A DNA stretch of 64,000 bases from Sphingomonas populi (GTDB lineage Bacteria > Pseudomonadota > Alphaproteobacteria > Sphingomonadales > Sphingomonadaceae): positions 1 through 64,000 of the forward strand of contig NZ_SGIS01000009.1 of the NCBI RefSeq assembly GCF_004208535.1. Reading direction: 5' to 3'. Made by a program: the position numbers and the translations under genes. The notes under the pieces are model-generated. The model ran no database searches. It was not told where the DNA came from and was given only the letters and a program-made list of their open reading frames with translations. Each line of letters opens with the position of its first letter. Position 1 is the stretch's first letter. Shown here in pieces: positions 52,252-60,457 of this stretch.

Positions 52252-53133
52252 ATGACGAAGGCGGCGCTCGAACATTATCATGCCCGGATGCAACGGGTGC
52301 TCGATCATATCGATCGGCATCCCGACACAGACCTCAGACTCGACGTGCTGAGCGGGATCGCCGCTTTCTCGAAACATCATTTCCACCGGCAGTTCACGGC
52401 GACCTTCGGGCTGTCCGTGCATCGCTACGTCCAACTCGTCCGCTTGAAGCGCGCCTCCTATCATCTGGCGTTCCGCGAAACGGACACTGTGACGGGCGTA
52501 GCGATGGATGCAGGCTACGAAGCGCCGGATGCCTTTGCCCGCGCGTTTCGCCAACGCGTCGGGCAATCGCCCTCGGCCTTCCGAAAAACGCCCGACTGGG
52601 CGCCGTGGCATGCGGCCTTCGCGCCGCTCACCCATGCCAGGAGCAAGCACATGACCACCCATAGCTTTAACGATGTCACCGTTCGCGATTTCCCCGCCAC
52701 CCCCGTCGCGCTGATGGAGCACAAGGGCGATCCCGCCCGTGTGTATGAGACGGTGCAACGCTTCATCGCGTGGCGCCGCGCCGCCGGTCTCGGGCGCGAC
52801 GCGGCGGCGACCTTTACGGTGTTCCATTCCGACCCGCGCGCCACGCCGCCGGAGGACTTCCGGCTCGATGTCTGCGCCAGCACCGATCGCCCGATCGCGC
52901 CGAACGCCGCCGGTGTGGAAGCAGGCCTGATCCCCGCCGGTCGCTGCGCGGTGCTGCGCGTGATCGGCGGTGCGGAGGACCTGGAGGCGCCCGCGCTGTT
53001 TCTGTATCGCGACTGGCTGCCGGCAAGCGGCGAGGAAGTGCGTGACTTCCCGCTGTTTTGTCAGCGGATCACGCTCTACCCGGATGTGCCCGAGCAGGAG
53101 ACGGTGACGGATCTGTTCTTGCCGCTGGTGTAG
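52252..53133 (+). CDS. AraC-family regulator with GyrI-like effector domain
   Basis: This 293-residue protein has an N-terminal AraC/XylS DNA-binding domain with two helix-turn-helix units ('LDVLSGIAAFSKHHFHRQFTATFGLSVHRYV' and 'TVTGVAMDAGYEAPDAFARAFRQRVGQSPSAFRK'). A GyrI-like/SOUL ligand-binding domain occupies about residues 135-293 ('VRDFPATPVALMEHKGDP' and 'GLIPAGRCAVLRVIGGAEDLEAPALFLYRDWLP'). The Rob and SbmC/GyrI combination is typical of regulators that respond to small hydrophobic drugs. GGAGG lies 6 bases upstream of the ATG. It is a single gene, and its target is unknown. Confidence 0.88.
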   Translation: MTKAALEHYHARMQRVLDHIDRHPDTDLRLDVLSGIAAFSKHHFHRQFTATFGLSVHRYVQLVRLKRASYHLAFRETDTVTGVAMDAGYEAPDAFARAFRQRVGQSPSAFRKTPDWAPWHAAFAPLTHARSKHMTTHSFNDVTVRDFPATPVALMEHKGDPARVYETVQRFIAWRRAAGLGRDAAATFTVFHSDPRATPPEDFRLDVCASTDRPIAPNAAGVEAGLIPAGRCAVLRVIGGAEDLEAPALFLYRDWLPASGEEVRDFPLFCQRITLYPDVPEQETVTDLFLPLV

Positions 53134-53145
53134 TGATTTGGTTCG

Positions 53146-53238
53146 TCCTCACCCTTCCGTCGCTACGCTCCTCCCTCCCTCTCCCATAGGGAGAGGGAAG
53201 GGGCCCGCCCGGCGCAGCCGGGTGGGAAGGGTGAGGGT
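53146..53238. repeat. 93-bp hairpin repeat with 'ccctcaccctt' ends
   Basis: The outer arms 'ctcacccttcc' and 'ggaagggtgag' enclose an inner perfect hairpin 'ccctctcccatagggagagg'. This type of element is widespread in proteobacterial intergenic DNA. It sits between convergent genes and may act as a terminator. The remaining 24 bases of the gap hold nothing recognisable. Confidence 0.7.
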
Positions 53239-53250
53239 GACGCCCGCGCC

Positions 53251-53409
53251 TCAAAAATCGACCGCAATACCCTTCAGCGTCCAGTCGCCGTAGCGGGTCG
53301 GATCGAGCGGGAGCGGGTCCTTGGTCTCGACCTTGGGCTGGGGTTCGGGCACCGGCGTGTTCTTGGAAAGATGGGCGGGTGGCTTCACATGGGGCGGTCG
53401 GCGGCTCAT
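53251..53409 (-). CDS. DUF1674 protein (succinate dehydrogenase assembly factor 4-like)
   Basis: This 52-residue protein ends in the family signature 'DPTRYGDWTLKGIAVDF'; the N-terminal half is basic and Pro-rich. In mitochondria and alphaproteobacterial relatives the family (SdhAF4) binds flavinylated SdhA and helps its assembly into succinate dehydrogenase. The ATG at 53409 has AGGAG 6 bases upstream; a longer frame to 53451 lacks such a site. It is divergent from rsmB across 60 bases. The sdh genes are not in the window. Confidence 0.85.
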   Translation of the reverse strand: MSRRPPHVKPPAHLSKNTPVPEPQPKVETKDPLPLDPTRYGDWTLKGIAVDF

Positions 53410-53469
53410 GGAGGCTCCTTTGGTGCGGGACTCCCCAGATCGCGCGCCCAAGCTGAGAGTTCAAGACCC

Positions 53470-54765
53470 GTGGCCGAATCGTCCCAGTCCAATGCCCCCA
53501 AACCCGCCGATCCGCCCGGCGTCCCCGCGCGCCGCGCCGCGCTGAAATTGCTCGATGCGGTGTTGCGGCAGGGGTTGCCGCTGGAAGCGGCGCTCGGCCG
53601 CGCCACGGCGGGAATCGAGCGTGCCGATGATCGCGCGCTTGCCCACGCCATCGCCGCCGAAGTGCTGCGCCGCCTGCCCGATCTCGATTCGCTGATCGAT
53701 TCGGCGACGCCGCGCGCGCTGCCCGAGGATGCCAAGGCGCGCTTCGTGCTGCGCATCGCTTTGGTGCAGGTGCTGTCGCTCGGCACGCCCGCGCATGCCG
53801 CGATCGCGACGGTGCTGCCGCTGGTCGATGGCGGGCCGAAAAAGCTCGTCCACGGCGTATTCGGCGCGCTCTCGCGGCGCGGCGACACCTTGCCCGAAAT
53901 CCCGGCGCTGCCCGATCCGGTCGCGATCCGCTGGCACGCCGCCTGGGGCGACGACATGATCGAGGCGGCCGAACATGCCATCGCCGCCCCGCCGCCGCTC
54001 GACCTGACGCTCGCCGATCCCGCCACCACCGCAGACTGGGCCGAGCGACTCGGCGGCACCTCGCTGCTGCCCGGCCATGTCCGGCTCGAATCGGCGCATG
54101 TCCCCGAACTGCCCGGCTTCGAAGCGGGCGCGTGGTGGGTGCAGGATATCGCGGCCTCGCTGCCCGCGCGGCTGATCGGGAATGGCACGGGCACCGCGCT
54201 CGATCTCTGCGCCGCGCCCGGCGGCAAGACGATGCAGCTCGCGCATGCCGGCTGGTCGGTGATCGCGGTCGATGCGTCCGAAGCGCGCCTCACCCGGCTG
54301 CGCGCCAACATCGCGCGCACCGACACCAAGGCGCGCGTCATCACCGGCGACGTGCTGCACTGGTCGCCGCAGGAGAGTGTCGATGCGGTGCTGCTCGATG
54401 CGCCGTGCAGCGCGACCGGCATCTTCCGCCGCCACCCCGACGTGCTCTACCGCACCCGCCCCTCGGTGATCGCGCAGATGGCGGTGACGCAAGCCCGGCT
54501 GCTCACGCGCGCCGCCGGCTGGGTCAAGCCGGGCGGCACACTGGTCTACGCGACCTGTTCGCTCGAACGCGAAGAGGGCGAGACGCGGATCGAGGCGTTC
54601 CTCGCCGACCATCCCGACTATGCGATCGATCCCGTCCGGCCCGAGGAATTGCCGGCGGGCGTGACGCCGCACGAAAACGGCTGGCTACGGCTGCTGCCGG
54701 GGCAAGTGCAGCCCGGCGGCAACGACGGCTTCTTCATCGCACGGTTGCGCAGGGCCGATAGGTAG
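53470..54765 (+). CDS. rsmB: 16S rRNA (cytosine-C5) methyltransferase
   Basis: This protein of about 431 residues has an N-terminal NusB-like helical domain ('[22 protein letters not shown]' and '[21 protein letters not shown]') and a C-terminal Nol1/Nop2/Sun methyltransferase domain. Motifs are '[16 protein letters not shown]', the catalytic cysteines in '[16 protein letters not shown]' and '[13 protein letters not shown]', and '[10 protein letters not shown]'. RsmB methylates C967 of 16S rRNA. The start is uncertain: GTG at 53470 is the best placed candidate, with no good ribosome site. The next gene, rpe, follows 37 bases on. Confidence 0.9.
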   Translation: MAESSQSNAPKPADPPGVPARRAALKLLDAVLRQGLPLEAALGRATAGIERADDRALAHAIAAEVLRRLPDLDSLIDSATPRALPEDAKARFVLRIALVQVLSLGTPAHAAIATVLPLVDGGPKKLVHGVFGALSRRGDTLPEIPALPDPVAIRWHAAWGDDMIEAAEHAIAAPPPLDLTLADPATTADWAERLGGTSLLPGHVRLESAHVPELPGFEAGAWWVQDIAASLPARLIGNGTGTALDLCAAPGGKTMQLAHAGWSVIAVDASEARLTRLRANIARTDTKARVITGDVLHWSPQESVDAVLLDAPCSATGIFRRHPDVLYRTRPSVIAQMAVTQARLLTRAAGWVKPGGTLVYATCSLEREEGETRIEAFLADHPDYAIDPVRPEELPAGVTPHENGWLRLLPGQVQPGGNDGFFIARLRRADR

Positions 54766-54802
54766 CTTGCGGGCGTTTGCGCGCGGGCTTAGAGCCTCGA
54801 CG

Positions 54803-55465
54803 ATGCAACTGCCCGTCCGCATCGCCCCCTCGATCCTCTCCGCCGATTTCGCCAAGTTGGGCGAGGAGGTGCGCGCGATCGACGCCGCCGGCGCCGACTG
54901 GATTCACGTCGATGTGATGGACGGGCATTTCGTCCCCAACATCACCATCGGCCCGCAGGTGGTGAAGGCGCTGCGCGCGCACACCGCCAAGCCGTTCGAC
55001 GTGCATCTGATGATCGCGCCGGTCGACTCTTACCTCGACCAGTTCGCGGAGGCCGGCGCCGATACGATCAGCATCCATGTCGAGGCCGGCCCGCACACGC
55101 ATCGCAGCCTCCAGCACATTCGCAAGCTCGGCAAGCGCGCCGGCGTGGTGCTGACCCCGCAGACGCCGGCGAAGGCGCTCGAATATCTGATCGATTCGGT
55201 CGATCTGGTGCTGGTGATGAGCGTCAATCCCGGCTTCGGCGGGCAAAGCTTCATCCCCAGCGCTTTGCGCAAGATCGCGGCAGTGCGCCAGATGATCGAC
55301 AAGGGCGGCTACCAGGTCGATCTCGAAGTCGATGGCGGCATCGATGTCGAAACCGCGCGCGACGCGATCAACGCCGGTGCCGACGCGCTCGTCGCCGGCA
55401 CCGCCACTTTCCGCGGCGGGCCGGATCGGTATGCCGAGAATATCCGGGCGCTGAGGGGCGCGTGA
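54803..55465 (+). CDS. rpe: Ribulose-phosphate 3-epimerase
   Basis: This 220-residue TIM-barrel enzyme interconverts ribulose-5-phosphate and xylulose-5-phosphate. Key parts are '[17 protein letters not shown]', '[19 protein letters not shown]', '[10 protein letters not shown]', '[14 protein letters not shown]' and '[10 protein letters not shown]'. The ATG at 54803 starts the family sequence. Its stop overlaps the GTG of the heparinase-type gene. Confidence 0.96.
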   Translation: MQLPVRIAPSILSADFAKLGEEVRAIDAAGADWIHVDVMDGHFVPNITIGPQVVKALRAHTAKPFDVHLMIAPVDSYLDQFAEAGADTISIHVEAGPHTHRSLQHIRKLGKRAGVVLTPQTPAKALEYLIDSVDLVLVMSVNPGFGGQSFIPSALRKIAAVRQMIDKGGYQVDLEVDGGIDVETARDAINAGADALVAGTATFRGGPDRYAENIRALRGA

Positions 55466-57210
55466 ACGATCTGCCGTCGCATGACGATGCGAATACCGGC
55501 GAAGGCGACGACTCGGTCGAGGGCAAGTGGCTGGTCCGCGCCGATGGCGACAAGGGGCTGTCGCTGGCCGATCGCATCAGCGAGCATTTCCACCGGCTGA
55601 CCTGGCGCACGCCGATCCACGGATTGCGGCTGAAGGGGCGCTATCCGCTCAAATTGCTGGCGGTGCCCGACGATCCCTTCCTCGGCGATGTGAAGCGCGG
55701 TCAGGCGCTGCTCGCCGGGCAGATGACTTTTCGGGGTGAGACCCGCGCGATCGAATCGCTCAATCTCCTCAAGCCCGATTTCTCCGTCGATTTCGCCGAC
55801 TATCTGCACAGCGCGGGCTGGCTGCGCGACCTCTCCACGGTGGCAACACGCGTGCAGGCGGTGCCGGTGGCGGAAGCGATCCTGCGGCACTGGCTCGCCG
55901 CGCACGCCGAAATCGTCAGCGAACCGGCGTGGCGGCCCGATCTGTGTGCGCGGCGAATCCTTGCCTGGTCGGCGCACGCGCCGCTGATCCTGTCGTCGGC
56001 CGATCTGGTCTATCGCAGCGCCGTACTCAACGCCTTCGCGCGCTGCACCCGCCACCTCGATCGCGGCGCGGAGAAGGTCGCGCCCGGCGCGGCGCGAGTC
56101 GCGACGTTGTGCGGCGTGGTGGCGGGCGGGATGCTGCTGCCCGGCGGCGACGCGCGCCGAGTCGCCAGCGAGGCGGCGCTCGCCCGCGCTTTGGCGGTGT
56201 CGCTGTTCGAGGATGGCGGCGTCGTCTCGCGCAGCCCGCAGGCGCAGCTCGATGTCGTCATGCTGCTCACCCAGCTTCGCGCGGTGTATGAGGCGCGCCG
56301 GATCGAACCACCCGCGCTGCTCGGTGATGCGCTCGGCCGGCTCGTGCCGGCGTTGCTCGGCGTGTGTCTCGGCGATGGCGGGCTGTCGAGCTGGCAGGGC
56401 GGCGGCCCGGTGCCGGGTGCCGAGATCGCCGACATCATCACCGCGACCGGCGTGCGAACCCGCCCGCTGCGGCAGGCGCGCGAATGGGGCTATCAACGGC
56501 TGGCGGCGGCGGGCGCGGTGCTGGTGTTCGATGCCGCGCCGCCGCCGGTCGCGCGGCTGGTCAAAGGCGGCTGCGCCTCGACGCTGGCGTTCGAGTTTTC
56601 GGATGGCGCGCACCGCATCATCGTCAATTGCGGCGGCGCTCGTGCCGGGATCGCGCAGCTCCCCGCAGAGCTGACCGAGGGGCTGCGCACCACGGCGGCG
56701 CATTCGACGCTTGTGGTCGGCGACAGCAATTCGACTGCGGTTCACGCCGACGGCACGCTCGGGCGCGGCGTCGGCGAAGTCGAGCTGGCGCGACAGGAGA
56801 GCGAGAACGCCAGCCGGGTCGAAGCCAGCCACGACGGCTATGCCCGCCGCTTCGGCTTCGTCCACCGCCGCCAACTGGTCCTCACCGGCGATGGCCGCGA
56901 ATTGCGCGGCGATGACATGCTGCTCCCCGCCAAGAAGCGCGGGCGCGTCTCGGCGAGCGGCTTCGTCATCCGCTTCCACCTCGGCGTCGGCATCGAAGTG
57001 TCGCCCACCGCCGATGGCATGGCGGCGCTGCTGCGGCTGCCCGGCGGCGTGCTGTGGCAATTTCGCTGCCGTGGCGGCGCGCTCGCCGTCGAGCCGAGCG
57101 TGTGGATCGACGGCCAGGGCCGGCCGCAGTCCACGTTCCAGCTCGTCGTCACCGGCGACACGCCCGCCGGCGGCACCAACGTCGGCTGGGTCTTGAAGCG
57201 CGCGGGCTGA
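55462..57210 (+). CDS. Heparinase II/III-family protein
   Basis: This 582-residue protein has the alpha-helical toroid and C-terminal beta-sandwich of the heparinase II/III family: '[22 protein letters not shown]', '[15 protein letters not shown]', '[21 protein letters not shown]', '[22 protein letters not shown]' and '[12 protein letters not shown]'. Characterised members are polysaccharide lyases, but this branch, located between rpe and purH, lacks a visible signal peptide and its substrate is unknown. A role in exopolysaccharide turnover is possible. The GTG start overlaps rpe (GTGA). Confidence 0.85.
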   Translation: MNDLPSHDDANTGEGDDSVEGKWLVRADGDKGLSLADRISEHFHRLTWRTPIHGLRLKGRYPLKLLAVPDDPFLGDVKRGQALLAGQMTFRGETRAIESLNLLKPDFSVDFADYLHSAGWLRDLSTVATRVQAVPVAEAILRHWLAAHAEIVSEPAWRPDLCARRILAWSAHAPLILSSADLVYRSAVLNAFARCTRHLDRGAEKVAPGAARVATLCGVVAGGMLLPGGDARRVASEAALARALAVSLFEDGGVVSRSPQAQLDVVMLLTQLRAVYEARRIEPPALLGDALGRLVPALLGVCLGDGGLSSWQGGGPVPGAEIADIITATGVRTRPLRQAREWGYQRLAAAGAVLVFDAAPPPVARLVKGGCASTLAFEFSDGAHRIIVNCGGARAGIAQLPAELTEGLRTTAAHSTLVVGDSNSTAVHADGTLGRGVGEVELARQESENASRVEASHDGYARRFGFVHRRQLVLTGDGRELRGDDMLLPAKKRGRVSASGFVIRFHLGVGIEVSPTADGMAALLRLPGGVLWQFRCRGGALAVEPSVWIDGQGRPQSTFQLVVTGDTPAGGTNVGWVLKRAG

Positions 57211-57241
57211 GCGGGCAGGGAGCGCGCGAACTCACATTCCC

Positions 57242-57276
57242 CAGTTCGTCCCTCGACATCGCTCGGGACGAACGGC
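57242..57276. repeat. REP-like unit upstream of purH
   Basis: 'gttcgtccctcgacatcgct' followed by 'cgggacgaacgg' is a compact repeat copy in the 81-base gap between the heparinase-type gene and purH. It ends 15 bases before the purH ATG, so it must lie in or near the purH leader. Confidence 0.7.
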
Positions 57277-57291
57277 TGCTAGGATCATCCG

Positions 57292-58857
57292 ATGACCACC
57301 ATTCCCATCCGCCGCGCGTTGCTTTCGGTGTCCGACAAGACCGGCATCGTCGATCTTGGCAAAGCGCTGGCCAAAGCCGGCGTCGAACTGGTCTCGACCG
57401 GCGGCACCGCCAAGGCGCTGCGCGACGCGGGGCTGACGGTGCGTGACATCTCCGATCTCACCGGCTTTCCCGAGATGATGGACGGCCGCGTCAAGACGCT
57501 TCACCCCAAGGTCCACGGCGGGCTGCTCGCGGTGCGTGACGATGCCGCGCACGTCGCGTCGATGAAGGAGCATGACATCGGCGCGATCGATCTCGTCGTC
57601 GTCAACCTCTACCCGTTCGAGGCGACCGTCGCGAAGGGCGCGGAGCGCGACGAGGTGATCGAGAATATCGACATCGGCGGCCCGTCGATGGTGCGCTCGG
57701 CTGCCAAGAACCACGCTTTCGTCGCGATCGTCACCGATCCCGCCGATTATGCTTTGGTCGCCGGCGGCAGCACCACGCTGGAAGATCGCAAGCGCCTCGC
57801 CGCCAAGGCCTATGCCGCCACCGCCGCCTATGATTCGGCCATCGCGCAATGGTTCGCCTTCGCCGACCAGCGCGAGTCGTTCCCACAGATCCTGCCGGTC
57901 GCGCTGACGCTCGGCGATACGCTGCGCTACGGCGAAAATCCGCACCAGTCGGCGGCGTTCTACGCGACGCGCGGGCCGGTCGCCAACGGCGTCGGCCAGG
58001 CGCGGCAGGTGCAGGGCAAGGCGCTGTCGTACAACAATTACAACGATGCCGATGCCGCGCTGGAGCTGGTCAGCGAGTTCCGCGATGCCGATCCGAGCGT
58101 CGTCATCGTCAAGCACGCCAATCCATGCGGCGTCGCCACCGCCAAGACGATCGAGCAGGCCTATGCCGCCGCCTTCGCGTGCGACACGGTTTCGGCGTTC
58201 GGCGGCATCATCGCGCTCAACCGCCCGCTCGACGCGGCGACCGCGCGCGCGATCACCGGCATCTTCACCGAAGTGGTGATCGCCCCCGATGCCGACGAGG
58301 AAGCGATCGCTCTGTTCGCCGCCAAGAAGAACCTGCGCCTGCTTCTCACCGGCGCATTGCCCGATCCGTCGCGCGGCGGCCTGATGGCCAAGTCGATCAC
58401 CGGCGGCTGGCTGGTGCAGGGCCGCGACAATGCCTCGGCGCCCGACATGAAGGTCGTCACCAAGCGCGCGCCCACCAAGGCCGAACTCGCCGATTGCCGC
58501 TTCGCCTGGACGGTCGCCAAGCACGTCAAGTCGAACGCGATCGTCTACGCCAAGGACGGCAGCACGGCGGGCATCGGCGCCGGCCAGATGAACCGCCTCG
58601 AATCGGCGCGCATCGCCGCGTGGAAGGCCAAGGACGCCGCTGAAAAGGCCGGCTGGACACAACCGCGCACAATCGGCTCGGCAGTGGCATCGGACGCGTT
58701 CTTCCCCTTCGCCGACGGTCTGCTCGCGGCGGTGGAAGCCGGCGCGACAGCAGTGATCCAACCCGGCGGCTCGATCCGCGACGACGAAGTGATCGCCGCC
58801 GCCGACGCGGCCGGGCTGGCGATGGTGTTTACGGGCGTGCGGCACTTTAGACATTGA
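57292..58857 (+). CDS. purH: Bifunctional AICAR transformylase/IMP cyclohydrolase
   Basis: This 521-residue enzyme carries out the last two steps of IMP synthesis. The N-terminal MGS-like cyclohydrolase domain shows '[22 protein letters not shown]', '[13 protein letters not shown]', '[18 protein letters not shown]' and '[19 protein letters not shown]'. The transformylase domain has '[14 protein letters not shown]', '[19 protein letters not shown]', '[12 protein letters not shown]', '[11 protein letters not shown]' and '[16 protein letters not shown]'. Length is normal. A hairpin repeat begins at the base after the stop codon. Confidence 0.97.
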   Translation: MTTIPIRRALLSVSDKTGIVDLGKALAKAGVELVSTGGTAKALRDAGLTVRDISDLTGFPEMMDGRVKTLHPKVHGGLLAVRDDAAHVASMKEHDIGAIDLVVVNLYPFEATVAKGAERDEVIENIDIGGPSMVRSAAKNHAFVAIVTDPADYALVAGGSTTLEDRKRLAAKAYAATAAYDSAIAQWFAFADQRESFPQILPVALTLGDTLRYGENPHQSAAFYATRGPVANGVGQARQVQGKALSYNNYNDADAALELVSEFRDADPSVVIVKHANPCGVATAKTIEQAYAAAFACDTVSAFGGIIALNRPLDAATARAITGIFTEVVIAPDADEEAIALFAAKKNLRLLLTGALPDPSRGGLMAKSITGGWLVQGRDNASAPDMKVVTKRAPTKAELADCRFAWTVAKHVKSNAIVYAKDGSTAGIGAGQMNRLESARIAAWKAKDAAEKAGWTQPRTIGSAVASDAFFPFADGLLAAVEAGATAVIQPGGSIRDDEVIAAADAAGLAMVFTGVRHFRH

Positions 58858-58938
58858 TGTTCCCCCGCGAACGCGGGGGTCCAGAGCCACAAACGCAGCG
58901 CTGCTTGGCTCTGGGCTCCCGCTTTCGCGGGAGAACAA
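58858..58938. repeat. 81-bp hairpin repeat, copy 2
   Basis: This is a copy of the element at 19404-19494: 'tgttcccccgcg' against 'cgcgggagaaca', with inner 'ccagag' against 'ctctgg' and the shared 'gcttggctctggg'. It lies between convergent purH and the flippase-like gene and probably acts as a terminator for one or both. Confidence 0.75.
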
Positions 58939-58945
58939 CGTGGTG

Positions 58946-60457
58946 TCAGGCCGCAGTCCCCTTCGGCGTCCGCCGCAGCAAAGCCCGATCCTCCGGCCCG
59001 AACGCGAATTTCCACAGCACGAACAGATAGCTCGCCGCGATTGCGGGTTCGCCGAACACTAGTTCAGCCCATTCGTAGCGATGCGGCAGCGAGGTGAAGA
59101 TCGTCCCCACCGCAATCGCCACCCCCGCCGCGAGCAGCAACTGCCAGCGCCAGCCGCGCACCGGCGCGCCGAGCATCCGCGCCAGCACGCTCGATTTGAC
59201 CACCGATGACGTCCCCATCGCCAGCAGCAGCGCCAGCGCCGGCCCCGCCGCCTGCCAGGTGTCGGGCCACCCCGCCCAGCGCATCGCGAAGATCAGCGCG
59301 AAGCTCAGCGCTACCTGCAAACTCAGTGCGGCGATCGACAGCATCAGATTGAGATGCCGCGCGATATAGACAAGCGCGCTTTCGCACACCGCGCCGGTCG
59401 AGGCGGCGACTTCGGCGGTGAGCAGGAACGCCATCGCCGCCGTGCCCGCGACGAACTGCGGGCCGACCACGCCCATCACCGCCTTGCCCGGTATCGACCC
59501 CATCAGCGCGAGCCCGGCCTGCGCCGCCATGATCCAGAAGCCGACCTGCCGCACTTGCTGCGCCACCGCCTTGCGATCGTTCTGCGCGAGGCTGGTGGTG
59601 ATGACCGGGCCGAGGATCGGATCGAAGCTGGTCTTCAACTTGCCCGGCAGCGAGGCGATCTGCACCGCCATGTAATAGATACCGACGATCGCGGGCGCGA
59701 ACATATAGCCGAGGATCGCGCGATCGACGTTGCGCGACCCCCATTCGATCGCGTCGGCGCCGGCGAGCGGGATGTTGTGCCGCGCCAGCGCGACCAGCCG
59801 CCCGGGTTCGGGCCGCCAGCCATAGGGCATACCGTAGCTGCGCAGGAACGGGATCAGCGCCGCCGTCAGCGCGGCGAGCATCGACAGCATGTAGGACAGG
59901 ACCAGCCCGTCCTGCTTGGTGAAGAACGAAAAGACGAACGCGGCGATGCTGATCGTCCACGGTTCGATGATCGCGCGCGCCGTCACCGAGGCGCCGACGT
60001 TGCGGCGATAGGCGAGCGCCGCTAGCGTGATCTCGGTCCAGGCGGTGGCGAACACGACGAGCGGCAGATACTGTTCGAGCCGCCCCATCTCGCCGCTTGG
60101 GAACATGATCTGCGGGAAGGCGAACAGCACGATGCTGGCGACCGTGGAGGCGACGAACGCCACCGCCAGCGCATCCCAGGCGACATGCGTATGCGGCCGC
60201 TCGCCCGAATCGGAAAACGCCTGCGCGAGGCCCCGCTTCAGCCCGAGCGTGGCAAGCTGCGCGGCGAACTCGACCACCACCACCGCGAGCGCGAACCGCC
60301 CGACCAGATCGGGGCCATAGCTGCGCCCGGCGATGAACAGGAACGGCAGGCGTGCTGCCAGCCGCAACAGGAAGCCGAAGATGTTGGTCCGCCCGCCCTT
60401 GGCGAGCGCGTTGATATCGTCAGGGGCACCGGCCGCCGACGGGGCTACGTCACTCAA
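58946..60457 (-). CDS. Polysaccharide flippase-like membrane protein (MATE/Wzx fold)
   Basis: This protein of about 503 residues has twelve to fourteen hydrophobic segments, no large soluble domain and an N-terminal amphipathic start ('[21 protein letters not shown]'). The overall pattern, with '[29 protein letters not shown]' early on, fits the MOP exporter superfamily that flips lipid-linked polysaccharides. The start is probably the TTG at 60457, which overlaps the polA stop (TTGA). No glycosyltransferases are adjacent, so the glycan is unknown. Confidence 0.75.
   Translation of the reverse strand: MSDVAPSAAGAPDDINALAKGGRTNIFGFLLRLAARLPFLFIAGRSYGPDLVGRFALAVVVVEFAAQLATLGLKRGLAQAFSDSGERPHTHVAWDALAVAFVASTVASIVLFAFPQIMFPSGEMGRLEQYLPLVVFATAWTEITLAALAYRRNVGASVTARAIIEPWTISIAAFVFSFFTKQDGLVLSYMLSMLAALTAALIPFLRSYGMPYGWRPEPGRLVALARHNIPLAGADAIEWGSRNVDRAILGYMFAPAIVGIYYMAVQIASLPGKLKTSFDPILGPVITTSLAQNDRKAVAQQVRQVGFWIMAAQAGLALMGSIPGKAVMGVVGPQFVAGTAAMAFLLTAEVAASTGAVCESALVYIARHLNLMLSIAALSLQVALSFALIFAMRWAGWPDTWQAAGPALALLLAMGTSSVVKSSVLARMLGAPVRGWRWQLLLAAGVAIAVGTIFTSLPHRYEWAELVFGEPAIAASYLFVLWKFAFGPEDRALLRRTPKGTAA

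Noticed and set aside
53146..53238. CRISPR-like array
   Set aside because: The repeats are inverted arms of a single hairpin, not direct repeats with spacers. No cas genes are present.
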